Source: JBMYRH01 sp049602155 (GTDB lineage Bacteria > Myxococcota_A > UBA9042 > PHBI01 > JBMYRH01). Taken from it: a stretch of DNA of 20,738 nucleotides. The stretch covers positions 1-20,738 of the forward strand of contig JBMYRH010000048.1 in NCBI GenBank assembly GCA_049602155.1, written 5' to 3'. The notes under the pieces are model-generated. The model was given only the letters and a program-made list of their open reading frames with translations. It did no database searches and was not told where the DNA came from. This document shows, piece by piece, positions 7,715-16,322 of the stretch. A program made the position numbers and the translations under genes. Position 1 is the first letter of the stretch. Each line of letters starts with the position of its first letter.

Positions 7715-9466
7715 ATGGGGTCCCGATTTACAGGTCTACGAGCGCCTTTTCTCGCGGTCATTCTTTTGGCGGTCAGCGCCGGAGCGTGCACGGGGCTAGA
7801 GGTAGGTGATCTGACCATCGCCCCTGACGCCGTGACCTCTTGGGGCACCGCAGACGCGCTCCCAGCGCGGCGCGATGACACGACGAGGCCCCCCGAGCTG
7901 CGCCCTCAGGCTGACACTGCGGTGGAGGGTTTCGACGCTGACCAGGCGCTGGAGGACGTGTCGGACCTCGACGTCGGATCTGGCCCAGAGCCCACCGATA
8001 CGGCATCGGTCCCGGACGTCATCGAGCCCCCCACGGAGCCCTTGGATGCGAGCGTGCCGGCTCCGGACGCGGTCGAGGAGGTGGCGGACATCGTCGAGGA
8101 GGTGCCAGACGCCCCTGAGCCTCCCACGGTGGTGTGCGGTGATGGGCTTTGTGAGGTGAGTGAGACCTGCGCGACCTGTGCCGCTGATTGCCCGCTGTGT
8201 CGGCCCGAGGCTGGTGAGCTCGTCATCACGGAGATCATGCAGAACCCGCAGTCGGTCAGCGACGCTCAAGGTGAGTGGTTCGAGGTCATGAGCGTCGCTG
8301 AGGTGGCGCGCTCCTTGACCGGGGTCACCCTCAGCGATGGTGCCGCTGATGCGCACCTGATCGAGGCTCCATTGACGATCGCGCCCGGTGAGGTGTTGGT
8401 CTTCGCCGCGTCGGTCGATCTCGGGGTGGGGGGCGCCGCCGACTATGTCTGGAGTGGCTTCTACTTAGGCAACGCGAGTGACATCGTCCGCTTGGCCCAT
8501 GGGGACGTCTTGATCGACGCCGTCGCTTACGATGGTGGCACGCTCTGGCCGGACCCGACCGGGGCTGCGATGAGCCTGGATATCTCGGGGATGACCGCGG
8601 CTTTGAACGACGACCCCAGTCATTGGTGCGAGGCCGTCGTCGCGTTCGGCCAAGGTGACTTGGGCAGCCCAGGGGAGGTCAACCTGGCCTGTGGTGAGCC
8701 GCCGCCCAGCGTCTGCGGAGATGGGGTCTGTGCTGAAGATGAGGCCTGCAGTGAGTGTGTGTTGGACTGTGGTGTATGTCCTTGCGCGCCGTCTGAGATC
8801 ACCGACTGCTTTGGCGACTGCTTGCCGTCAGAGTTGGCTGGTGATGGGGTCTGCCATGCGGCGCTCAACTGCCTTGAGCAGGGGTTTGATAGCGGCGATT
8901 GCTTAGGCGACGGTTGCGGCTCATCGCTCTTCTTCTCGGAGTATGTGGAGGGTAGCAGCAACAACAAGGCCTTCGAGATTTACAACCCGACCGGGGTCCC
9001 TGTGGACCTTGCGGAGTTCGCCATCTGGAAGATCACGAACGGAGGGCTCTGGGCCGACGACGACGTGAAGGTGACCGACCTTGAGGGGGTGATCGGCCCC
9101 GGGGATGTCTACGTCGCATGTCACAACGACCTCGCCCCTATCATCGAGGGCGGCTGTGACTTTCAGAGCGGGGGCAACCCGCTGAACTTCAACGGTGATG
9201 ACGCCCTTGCGTTGGTGCATGCGGGCGTGATGGTCGACGTCATCGGTGGTGAAGGTGACGACCCCGGGATCGGCTGGGAGGTCGCCGGGACCGTAAACGC
9301 GACTAAAGATCACACCCTGGTCCGAGACCCTTACCTCACCGTCGGCGATGCCCTTTGGAGCGCTTCAGTCACGACCTGGGCCGTCCTCGAGACAGACGTC
9401 TTCGATGGGCTGGGGAGCCATGATGTGGCCGTCCAGTGTGACCCCAGCGGTGCGCCCGCGCCCTAG
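7715..9466 (+). CDS. Lamin-tail-domain lipoprotein with two LTDs
   Basis: This 583-residue protein begins at the only usable start, the ATG at 7715. The signal peptide ends in lipobox AGAC (Cys25). An acidic Pro/Asp/Glu linker runs to about residue 138. A CGDGxCE...ETC..C..DC..C module (141-162) precedes the first lamin-tail domain (about 167-325; LVITEIMQNP, GEWFEV). A second CGDGVC module (334-357) follows, then a segment with Notch LNR-like Cys/Asp spacing (about 365-396). The second lamin-tail domain lies at about 404-575 (FFSEYVEGSSNNKAFEIYNP). Lamin-tail domains are beta-sandwiches common in secreted bacterial proteins and often go with nucleases or calcium-binding modules, but no catalytic domain is seen here. 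The gene is divergent from the FG-GAP lipoprotein gene and convergent with the double radical SAM gene. Confidence 0.87.
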   Translation: MGSRFTGLRAPFLAVILLAVSAGACTGLEVGDLTIAPDAVTSWGTADALPARRDDTTRPPELRPQADTAVEGFDADQALEDVSDLDVGSGPEPTDTASVPDVIEPPTEPLDASVPAPDAVEEVADIVEEVPDAPEPPTVVCGDGLCEVSETCATCAADCPLCRPEAGELVITEIMQNPQSVSDAQGEWFEVMSVAEVARSLTGVTLSDGAADAHLIEAPLTIAPGEVLVFAASVDLGVGGAADYVWSGFYLGNASDIVRLAHGDVLIDAVAYDGGTLWPDPTGAAMSLDISGMTAALNDDPSHWCEAVVAFGQGDLGSPGEVNLACGEPPPSVCGDGVCAEDEACSECVLDCGVCPCAPSEITDCFGDCLPSELAGDGVCHAALNCLEQGFDSGDCLGDGCGSSLFFSEYVEGSSNNKAFEIYNPTGVPVDLAEFAIWKITNGGLWADDDVKVTDLEGVIGPGDVYVACHNDLAPIIEGGCDFQSGGNPLNFNGDDALALVHAGVMVDVIGGEGDDPGIGWEVAGTVNATKDHTLVRDPYLTVGDALWSASVTTWAVLETDVFDGLGSHDVAVQCDPSGAPAP

Positions 9467-9483
9467 CTCGTCATGCGCGCCGC

Positions 9484-11316
9484 TTAGGTGGCGAGGCGGC
9501 CTTGCCACTCACTCGGGGTGAGCGCTTGAAATTCGTCGCCGCCGAACTGCCGCAAGTACGAGGTGTTGATGCCGTAGCAGTGCCCTCGCGCGGCGCAGCC
9601 TTCGCAGGCCTCGACGTAGGTGTGGCTCGTCTCTGCTTCCTCAGCGATCTCCAAGAGACCAAACCGCTCGAGCTCCTCCAGGCGTCCACGCCAACTGCAC
9701 GGTGGGGTCCCGCATCGCCCGGTCAGGCGATACGTCACTCCCCCCTCCCTGGCGGCCTGCATGGCCTCGGCCAGGTGAGGGACTGCGTCGGCATAACGGA
9801 CCGCGACTTCGCCCCAAGCGCGGGGGAGCCCGTCGACGATGAAGGTCACGCTGAACAAGACCTCGACCTCCGGGATTCGGGCCGCGACCACCGCCACGAT
9901 GTCCGCCAAGTGATCCATGTTGTCGGCGTTTTGAACGACGTTGAGCTCCACCCGGACCCCGCGATCCAGCAGGTTGCGGACCCCGGCGATCACCTCATCG
10001 GGGGTGCCCGCGCCGGTGATCTTCAAGTAGCGAGTCGGGTCCACAGCGTGCAGGCTGACGACCGCTTGGTTGAGCCCGGCCGAGACGATCTCGTCGCAGC
10101 GGGTCGCGTCCCCCAAGAGCAGCGCGTTGGTTTGGAGCTCGACCTCGGCGACGCCAGCGTCCTTGGCGCGCCCCACGAATTGCGCCAAGCGGCGGTGCAG
10201 CGTCGGCTCTCCACCCGAGAGTGAGATGCGGCTCGCTCCGGCCTTGGCGGCGTCGTCGATCGCCGCCTCGATCGCCGCGTCCGAGAGGCTCGGACTCGTG
10301 CGATCGACGAAGCAGAAGCTGCAGTCTTGGTTGCACGGCATGACGACCCGGATGGTGACCTGCGGACCCATCAGGGTGTCACCCTGCTCGACGGTGTTGT
10401 CGTAGATGACCAGCTGCTCCGGGCGGCTCTTCCGCGCGATGAGCGCCCTGGGAGCCCGGCGGAAGGGTTTGACCTCCCAGGGGCCGTGCAGCGCCTCATA
10501 GACCTTCGGCTGACCAGGGCAGTCTGAGCTGGCCGCGCAGCCCGCGCAGGCGTCGCTCTTGAAGTGGCTCTCTCGTCGGTCACGATGAGGGTGTCGTCTC
10601 AACCCTGCCAGCGCATCGCTGGCCTCTCGGAGCAAGCAGAGGGGGAGCCCCACCTCGTCGTCGATCTCCAGCGGGAGGCCGAGCTTCCTCGCCCGCTTGG
10701 CGGCGGCGACGACGCCACGACTCAGGTCCTCGAGGGTCGGCATGTGATCGGCATCGAAGTCGGATCGGGGGCTGCGTTTTAGCGGCCGAAGCCACCACCC
10801 ACACAGTCCAGGCACCTCAGCTTGGAGCCACTCGGCGATCTCCGAGAGTTCGCTCAGGGCGGTGGCTGATAAGGGCGTCCGCGCGATGACCCGCACACCT
10901 GCCTCCGAGAGCGCCCGAGCCCCAGCCAGGGCTGCGGCGTGCGAGCCGGGCAACCCCGTCAGGGCATCCATGCGGTCGGTGTGCATCGATGGGAGCGCCC
11001 AGAGCACCTCGGTGACCCCCGCAGCCGCGAGCCCCGGCGCGACCTTGGCTAGCGACGCGACGGTCCCATTGGTCTCCAGCACGATGTTCTCGTAGCCGAG
11101 CTCACGGGCCCCGGCGATCAACTTGGGCAGGTTCGCCTCAAGGGTGGGCTCGCCACCCCCAATTCGGAGCCGGTGCGCACCGGCCTCGCGGTCCCGTTGC
11201 AGCTGCTCCAGCAAGGCATCGAGCCGCGCCTCATCGAGCGCGGGGCGGTCTTTGAGCTCGCAAAATGCGCAGCCCAGATTACATCGCCCATTCACCTCGA
11301 CCATCGTGGTGTCCAT
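9484..11316 (-). CDS. Tandem double radical SAM protein with two auxiliary-cluster modules
   Basis: This 610-residue protein holds two complete radical SAM modules in one chain. The first has CNLGCAFC (Cys12, 16, 19) and GGGEP (53-57), with Cys227, 257, 260 and 266 near its end. The second has CNQDCSFC (Cys328, 332, 335) and SGGEP (367-371), with Cys535, 540, 571, 574 and 580. CX3CX2C binds the SAM-cleaving [4Fe-4S] cluster. The later CX2CX5C groups look like half-SPASM/twitch auxiliary cluster sites, followed by a Y...G..E stretch like that of the neighbouring radical SAM protein. The enzymes probably modify a peptide or a small cofactor; the substrate is unknown. The start is uncertain: the ATG at 11316 has GGTG upstream, and a GTG at 11325 would add three residues. 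It is last in the four-gene operon. Confidence 0.85.
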   Translation of the reverse strand: MDTTMVEVNGRCNLGCAFCELKDRPALDEARLDALLEQLQRDREAGAHRLRIGGGEPTLEANLPKLIAGARELGYENIVLETNGTVASLAKVAPGLAAAGVTEVLWALPSMHTDRMDALTGLPGSHAAALAGARALSEAGVRVIARTPLSATALSELSEIAEWLQAEVPGLCGWWLRPLKRSPRSDFDADHMPTLEDLSRGVVAAAKRARKLGLPLEIDDEVGLPLCLLREASDALAGLRRHPHRDRRESHFKSDACAGCAASSDCPGQPKVYEALHGPWEVKPFRRAPRALIARKSRPEQLVIYDNTVEQGDTLMGPQVTIRVVMPCNQDCSFCFVDRTSPSLSDAAIEAAIDDAAKAGASRISLSGGEPTLHRRLAQFVGRAKDAGVAEVELQTNALLLGDATRCDEIVSAGLNQAVVSLHAVDPTRYLKITGAGTPDEVIAGVRNLLDRGVRVELNVVQNADNMDHLADIVAVVAARIPEVEVLFSVTFIVDGLPRAWGEVAVRYADAVPHLAEAMQAAREGGVTYRLTGRCGTPPCSWRGRLEELERFGLLEIAEEAETSHTYVEACEGCAARGHCYGINTSYLRQFGGDEFQALTPSEWQGRLAT

Positions 11317-11334
11317 GAAGGACACCGTAACGGC

Positions 11335-11880
11335 TCAGTCCGCGGCAGACCAGCGTCGCCACAATTCACGAACCTTCGCGGCGCCCATCTCCTCCAACTT
11401 CGTGATGTTGGCGGAGGGGATGCCCCCGGGATCAGGGTGCCGATCGATCGCCTCGCTGACGTCCTCCTCTCTCAGCAGGTGGAGGATGGGGAAGGGGGCG
11501 CGGTTGGTGAAGTGACTCACACCATCCTCGGCTTCACCCTCGAAGCGATAGTCGGGGTGAAAGCTGGCGACCTGCAAGATCCCCTCTGCGCCGACTTCAG
11601 CGAGCGCCTCCTCGACGGTGGCCACCACGTCCAAGTACGTCTCAAAGGACCCTAAGCCCGCCGTGACCACGACGAGCGTCGTGCGCGGGCTCTCGGAGCT
11701 TTGGTTGAGCAGCGCCCTCGCCTCTTCGAGCGTGGCGTGCACGGCGTGCAGCGGCTCGGAGACGCTCAGAAAGGCCATCCGTATGCCGTCTGCGCGCCGA
11801 ACTTTCGCAGCGAAGGGGCAGAGGTCGAGGCCAATGATCGCCTCGTCGAGCCAGCGCTCGACCTGAGCTTTAGGTGTCAC
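11335..11880 (-). CDS. DUF1415 family protein
   Basis: This 181-residue protein starts at a GTG (11880-11878) whose GTGA overlaps the stop of the radical SAM gene, which implies coupled translation. It has the hallmarks I know for DUF1415: GLDLCPFA (17-24), TTLVVV (67-72), FHPDYRF (108-114) and TNRAPFPILHLLRE (125-138). The length is normal for the family. No biochemical function is established to my knowledge. The conserved Cys21 and His109 could be catalytic or metal ligands, which is a guess. Its place between two radical SAM genes suggests it acts on the same pathway. No signal peptide is seen, so it should be cytoplasmic. Confidence 0.88.
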   Translation of the reverse strand: MTPKAQVERWLDEAIIGLDLCPFAAKVRRADGIRMAFLSVSEPLHAVHATLEEARALLNQSSESPRTTLVVVTAGLGSFETYLDVVATVEEALAEVGAEGILQVASFHPDYRFEGEAEDGVSHFTNRAPFPILHLLREEDVSEAIDRHPDPGGIPSANITKLEEMGAAKVRELWRRWSAAD

Positions 11881-12788
11881 GGCGCTGCGGTCATGGGGCG
11901 GAGTTCCCAAGTGCCGAAGAGCATCTGGTAGGCCGCCCATGTCCGTGGACAACGCGTCTGCGCGGCGCAGGTCTCGCATGGCTCGGCGACCGGGCGCTGT
12001 GTCTGCCGATGATCCGTCAGGTCCTCCGAGCGTCGATGGACGTCGCTCACCGCGTGTCGACCGAAGTCCTCATGGACGTCAGCGCCACCGGCATCATCAG
12101 GGTCGAGGTGACAGAGCGGGACAGCCTCGGTCTCAGCGACCATGCCGAGGGCCCTCGCCCGACGGAGCCCCTCTCGGATGAACGGGGACGCCTCATCGAG
12201 GCGCACGAGGACCTTGGTCTGCCACTCAGGGCCGATCTGAACGGGCCGACTGAAGTTGTATTGGACACGGGTGACGCCGACGCGGCCAAGCATCTCCGCG
12301 ATCTCAGGGAGCTTCAGGTAGTTCCGCTTCACGACCGGGACCGTCACCATCAAAGGGACGCTTCGATCGATGAGGTTACACAGGCCCGACATCGCCTGAT
12401 TAAACGCCCCCTCGGTGCCATCGACTGCGTCATGTAGGTCGGCGTCGTGACCGAAGATGGACACCTCGAAGAAGGTCATCCCCGCTTGCAGGAGGCGGTC
12501 GACGAGCTCGCCGTAGGAGAGCATCCGGGCGTTCGTTTGGAGCTGAATGTGGGTGTAGCCGAGCTGCTTCGCTCGTCGGGTCAATTTCAGCAGAACTTTC
12601 GGTTGTGAGGTCGCTTCACCGCGCATGATGACCAGCTCGGTGCAGCCGCCCTGTTGGCCACGCACGAGCTCCTCGGTCGCCTCGTCGAGGGTCTTATCGG
12701 GGTGGTGAGCGATGTCGGCGATCGTGCAGTGGGCGCAGCCACTGTTGCAGCGCGTCGTCAGACGCAGCATCAGGCGCCGCCCGCTCAT
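11877..12788 (-). CDS. Radical SAM protein with C-terminal auxiliary-cluster motif
   Basis: This 303-residue protein starts at an ATG overlapping the upstream TGA (ATGA, 12788-12785). The extra 67 in-frame residues upstream are shadow sequence. The radical SAM motif is CNSGCAHC (Cys14, 18, 21), nearly at the N-terminus. The usual GGEP is replaced by MRGEAT (55-60), an uncommon form of the SAM-amino-group-binding motif. Near the C-terminus CETCAAQTRC (Cys271, 274, 280) is followed by YQMLFGTWELRP, the same pattern as both modules of the double radical SAM protein, so the three are probably paralogues. An earlier Cys in VPLCH may be the fourth auxiliary ligand. The substrate is unknown. Its stop overlaps the DUF1415 start. 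Confidence 0.87.
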   Translation of the reverse strand: MSGRRLMLRLTTRCNSGCAHCTIADIAHHPDKTLDEATEELVRGQQGGCTELVIMRGEATSQPKVLLKLTRRAKQLGYTHIQLQTNARMLSYGELVDRLLQAGMTFFEVSIFGHDADLHDAVDGTEGAFNQAMSGLCNLIDRSVPLMVTVPVVKRNYLKLPEIAEMLGRVGVTRVQYNFSRPVQIGPEWQTKVLVRLDEASPFIREGLRRARALGMVAETEAVPLCHLDPDDAGGADVHEDFGRHAVSDVHRRSEDLTDHRQTQRPVAEPCETCAAQTRCPRTWAAYQMLFGTWELRPMTAAP

Positions 12789-14512
12789 TTCCACCGCGAG
12801 TCGCGTTGGCGGTTCATCCGGGACTGCCTCATGATGATCATGGAGAGCAGCAAGACGCCGAAGATGATCATCCAGTTCCCGAAGCCCCCGGACTCTGATG
12901 CGCTGTCGTCGAAGTCCTCGTTGGCGGGGTGCTCGGCCGGGTAGAGGAAGGGCCCTCGACACGGGGTGTTCGCTTTCTCTTTCAGGCACTCGTCGAGGGC
13001 CAGCCCCTGAGCCTTCGCGCGCTTCGCCAACCGGTTCGCCCCGTGGGGGTGCTTCGCCGCCAGCAAGACGGTTCGCCTGAGGGCATCTCGAGCAGCCGGC
13101 GGGTCTGTCCAGCGGAGGAGCTCCCCGCGGAGGGCCTCGACCTCGGCGTCCAAGGGGCTGGCGACATCTGGGGCGTCCATGTTGTCGATCCGCTCAAGGA
13201 GCGTGGCGACCGACAGGCGATCTCCGCGGTTGAAGGTCAGCTTGGCCTTGAGGAGCACCATCATCCGGTGGCCGCTAAACTGCGCTTCAGCGCGCTGTAG
13301 ATACCGCGCCGTGGCCTCGTCATTGCCACGCTGCTGATAGGCGACCGCCACGGTCATGGCCAAGAGCCCGTTCTCGATGGTCTCGTCGCTTTGGGCGCCC
13401 AGCGCCTCCAGCGCCCCGTCTGTGCTCAGTAAAGCCTGCTGCGCGATGAGGTAAAAGGACAGGAGGCTGCTCAAGGGGTACCGCTCGAGAAGAGGCTTGA
13501 GGAGCGCCACGACGGCTTCGGGCTTCTCCATCCCCAAGAGGAGCATCGCGCGCACCGCTGCGATGCGCGGGTTTCCGCCGTCATGCTGCGTCAGAATGCC
13601 GCTCAGTTGCTCAGCCTCGTAGAGCCGCCCGTCGGCCACGAACCACTCGAGCATGGTCGCTTCGACCTCGGGGCAGTCCGTTTTTCGCGCCGCCGAGTCC
13701 AGCAGGAGGTAGGCCTCTGTGCGGCGCCCGATGGCGTCCATCGCGCGGGCCAAGGCATCGAAGCCGCACGCGTTGTGGGAGACACGAGCGTCCTGGAGGA
13801 CCTTCAGCACCGCGATCTCACGGCCACTGAGGGCCTCGTATCGCGCGGTGTCGATCGGCGAGGTGATGTCATTGATGGTCGCCTGTTTCCATCGCTCGAG
13901 GGTCTTCGTCGTCTCGTTCAGCGCGTTTAGACGCCGAAACCCTTCGGCCAAATCCAGCATGGCGCCCGAGGGCATCTGGGGATCGAGAGAGAGGGTGTCG
14001 AAGTGGGCCTTTGCGAGGGTGTTCGCGCTCACGCTGACGGCTTGCATGCCTTGCCAGAGGAGGCGCTTAGCGCGCCGCATGGCGAGGGTGTCTGGGGCAT
14101 TGTTGCCGTCCTTGGCGCCCTGAGCTGTGGATGCTTGGTCGGCTTGCGCTTGCCAGATCTCCGAGTCGCTGAGTCGCCCGAGGCGCGTGACGAGCGCCGC
14201 CACGCCAGCGGCATCGTCACCGTCCTGACGCAGGATCACGAAGGGGCCCGCGGCCTGACCCTTAGGTGATTGACTGGGGTGGCCCAAGACGACGGTCATG
14301 CCGCCAGTGTTGCCCTCTTGAGGGGCGAAGCTGACCGTCACGGTCGAGGCCTCGACGATCGCGTTGTCTAGGCTCAATCGCCCGTCGAGCAGCGCCTCAT
14401 CTGTGCTCAGCGCCGACCGCAACGGTGCGGTCGCTGACGCAGGCAACACGGGGGCTTGACCAGCTACCTGAGCGGTGATGAGCAGGCTTATCGGTATGAC
14501 GAGGTAATTCAC
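12785..14512 (-). CDS. Signal-anchored helical-repeat (TPR-like) membrane protein
   Basis: I chose the GTG at 14512-14510, which gives 575 residues and begins with the signal sequence MNYLVIPISLLITAQVAGQA. The longer frame to 14611 adds only an Arg-rich stretch. After a beta-rich segment (about 50-110) the body is helical, with TPR-like patterns such as ALARAMDAIGRRTEAYLLLDSAA and AYQQRGNDEATARYLQRAEA; the repeats are degenerate. A C-terminal membrane helix (WMIIFGVLLLSMIIM) is followed by an Arg/Lys-rich end, so the protein should face the periplasm with a short cytoplasmic tail. No clear Shine-Dalgarno was seen before the GTG. It is first in the radical SAM operon and may be an assembly platform, but the function is unknown. 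Confidence 0.78.
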   Translation of the reverse strand: MNYLVIPISLLITAQVAGQAPVLPASATAPLRSALSTDEALLDGRLSLDNAIVEASTVTVSFAPQEGNTGGMTVVLGHPSQSPKGQAAGPFVILRQDGDDAAGVAALVTRLGRLSDSEIWQAQADQASTAQGAKDGNNAPDTLAMRRAKRLLWQGMQAVSVSANTLAKAHFDTLSLDPQMPSGAMLDLAEGFRRLNALNETTKTLERWKQATINDITSPIDTARYEALSGREIAVLKVLQDARVSHNACGFDALARAMDAIGRRTEAYLLLDSAARKTDCPEVEATMLEWFVADGRLYEAEQLSGILTQHDGGNPRIAAVRAMLLLGMEKPEAVVALLKPLLERYPLSSLLSFYLIAQQALLSTDGALEALGAQSDETIENGLLAMTVAVAYQQRGNDEATARYLQRAEAQFSGHRMMVLLKAKLTFNRGDRLSVATLLERIDNMDAPDVASPLDAEVEALRGELLRWTDPPAARDALRRTVLLAAKHPHGANRLAKRAKAQGLALDECLKEKANTPCRGPFLYPAEHPANEDFDDSASESGGFGNWMIIFGVLLLSMIIMRQSRMNRQRDSRWK

Positions 14513-14575
14513 GTGATCGGAACTTAACCTAACCCTGCGTTCTGGGCCATGTCTTCGCGCACTGTGGCTTGAGCG

Positions 14576-14605
14576 TTGACCTCTGCGGCGCCGCATCGTT
14601 ACCGT
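14576..14605 (+). promoter_or_regulatory. Weak candidate promoter for the cytochrome gene
   Basis: TTGACC (14576-14581) is a good -35 box. At an 18-base spacing TACCGT is a poor -10 match. The position, about 30 bases before the TTG start at 14633, is reasonable. Confidence 0.22.
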
Positions 14606-14632
14606 GGGCACCGCCCTTGTCTTGAGGTCCCT

Positions 14633-16306
14633 TTGCGTTCTCTTATCCCCACATCTCTGCTTGTGATCGTCCTCGGCGCCCTCGTCTCGCTGGGTGCGTG
14701 TCGCTCACAGCGCATGGACGCCAAGCCGGCGATGGCCGCGATCCCCGTGGCCGCTGGCGAGGCGACCGCTACCCAAGCGGGAGCGGCTCGGAACACCACC
14801 GGTGAGGCCACGCTGCTCTTGATGGCAGACATTCGCGGTGTGCTCCGGCCGTGTGGATGCACTGTCGACCTGCAAAAGGGCGGGTTTGAGCGCCTGAAGC
14901 CGCACCTTGAGGCCGAGCGCGCGGCGTTCCCTGGTGCGCACCTTCTCCACGCGGGCCCCCTCTTTTACGAGGGCCCCGAGGTGGAAGCTGCCAAGAAAGC
15001 GCAGCGCTCACGGCAGGTGGAGGTCGCCGCCGACTTGGTGCGACGTGCAGGCATCGACACCGTGGCGTTGACCGCCGTGGATCTCGCCGCCTCGCACGGC
15101 AAACTGCATGCGCTCCTGGACACCGCAAAGGTCGGCGCCACGGTCGCCAACGTGACCGTCCCTGAGGGCCACTCCTATCCACGCTTCTTGGTCCGCCGCA
15201 TCGGCGGGCTGGAGGTTGGTATCTTAGCCTTGGCCTCCGATGCACACACCGAGGCCCTAGGCGATCAGGCGACCGTGACGTCACCCAAAGATGCGGCGGC
15301 GAAAGTCATCGCCGAGATGGCCCCCAAGACCGACGTCATCGTCTTGTTGAGCGGCCTCGGTCTACGTCAAACCAAGCGCCTCGTGCGGAAGGTGAAGGGG
15401 ATCGATTTTGCGATCGTCGGTGGCCTCGGCGAGCACCCCATCGCGACGGATGAAGCTGAGCTGGTCGGAGAGACTCGCGTGATGCAGTTTCATCGTGAGG
15501 GGCGCTTCGTCGGACGCTTGACCGTGCGTCAGGTCAATGGACAGAGGGCGTTTGTGGACGTCAGCAGCCCGAGTGAGGCCGAGCTCAAGGTCCTCACCGC
15601 CCGCATCTCGGCCCTTGAGGCGTCGCTCGCCCGTTGGGGCAAAGAAGGCGTGGCGGAGACCGACCGCGCCGTGCGCTCCGCGCGCCATCACCTCTCGAGC
15701 CTGACTGCGGAGCGGGAGCGCTTGAGGTCCCTGAAGGGTGGCGCTGCCGAGGGTGAAGCGAAGGGTAAGTCGACCTACAGCTACCGCGTGACGCCGCTGA
15801 ACTGGGACCTGCCTCAAGACCCCGAGGTGCTCTCACTGATGGACGCCTTCGACGAAGAGCTGAAGGTGATCAACCTCGCGAACGCGGGGACCCTCCCAGA
15901 AGCCAAACCCGGAGAGGCGGTCTACGTCGGGGTGGATGAGTGTCTGTCGTGCCATGAAGACACCCAGGCCTACTGGGATAACGACCAGCACCACCACGCT
16001 TGGGAGACCCTCGAGGGCCTGAAGAAGACCTTCGACGTGGAGTGCGTCAGCTGTCATGTGACTGGCTACGGCAAGCCTGGGGGCTCGATCCTCGGCAAGA
16101 CCGAGGGGCGCGAGGATGTCCAATGCGAAGCGTGCCATGGGCCAGGGTCCATTCACGCGGAGAGTGAAGACATCGCAGACATCATCGCGAAGCCGACCGA
16201 GGCCATGTGCGTCACCTGTCATAACGCGCACCACTCACCGAAGTTTGACTTCGCGACGTGGCGAAAGCGCATCATCGTCCCTGGCCACGGGCTGCCGCTG
16301 AACTGA
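14633..16306 (+). CDS. Lipoprotein with UshA-like domain and tetraheme cytochrome c domain
   Basis: I chose the TTG at 14633, which has GAGGT five bases upstream and gives a clean signal peptide with lipobox LGAC (Cys23); an upstream TTG at 14576 is possible. The product has 557 residues. Residues 60-320 resemble the UshA/5'-nucleotidase phosphoesterase fold, with LLMADIRGVLRPCGC (Cys73 and Cys75 in PCGC). Full metal-binding motifs of active enzymes are not obvious. I recall related proteins annotated as UshA-like (seleno)proteins; here the positions are Cys. A coiled coil (about 323-378) leads to four CxxCH heme sites: CLSCH (437), CVSCH (471), CEACH (498) and CVTCH (526), plus His-rich segments that could supply distal ligands. 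It resembles cytochrome c554-type domains. It probably carries electrons at the outer membrane or in the periplasm; the redox partner is unknown. It is divergent from the radical SAM operon. Confidence 0.87.
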   Translation: MRSLIPTSLLVIVLGALVSLGACRSQRMDAKPAMAAIPVAAGEATATQAGAARNTTGEATLLLMADIRGVLRPCGCTVDLQKGGFERLKPHLEAERAAFPGAHLLHAGPLFYEGPEVEAAKKAQRSRQVEVAADLVRRAGIDTVALTAVDLAASHGKLHALLDTAKVGATVANVTVPEGHSYPRFLVRRIGGLEVGILALASDAHTEALGDQATVTSPKDAAAKVIAEMAPKTDVIVLLSGLGLRQTKRLVRKVKGIDFAIVGGLGEHPIATDEAELVGETRVMQFHREGRFVGRLTVRQVNGQRAFVDVSSPSEAELKVLTARISALEASLARWGKEGVAETDRAVRSARHHLSSLTAERERLRSLKGGAAEGEAKGKSTYSYRVTPLNWDLPQDPEVLSLMDAFDEELKVINLANAGTLPEAKPGEAVYVGVDECLSCHEDTQAYWDNDQHHHAWETLEGLKKTFDVECVSCHVTGYGKPGGSILGKTEGREDVQCEACHGPGSIHAESEDIADIIAKPTEAMCVTCHNAHHSPKFDFATWRKRIIVPGHGLPLN

Positions 16307-16322
16307 CGCGCCGCTTGGCTGT

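Noticed and set aside
12789..12989. N-terminal extension of the single radical SAM protein (67 residues)
   Set aside because: It overlaps the upstream gene in another frame and is Arg-rich. The ATG in the ATGA overlap puts the CX3CX2C motif at the usual distance from the start.
14633..16306. A second selenocysteine in the UshA-like cytochrome protein
   Set aside because: The frame has no internal TGA, and the PCGC positions are encoded by Cys codons (TGT and TGC).
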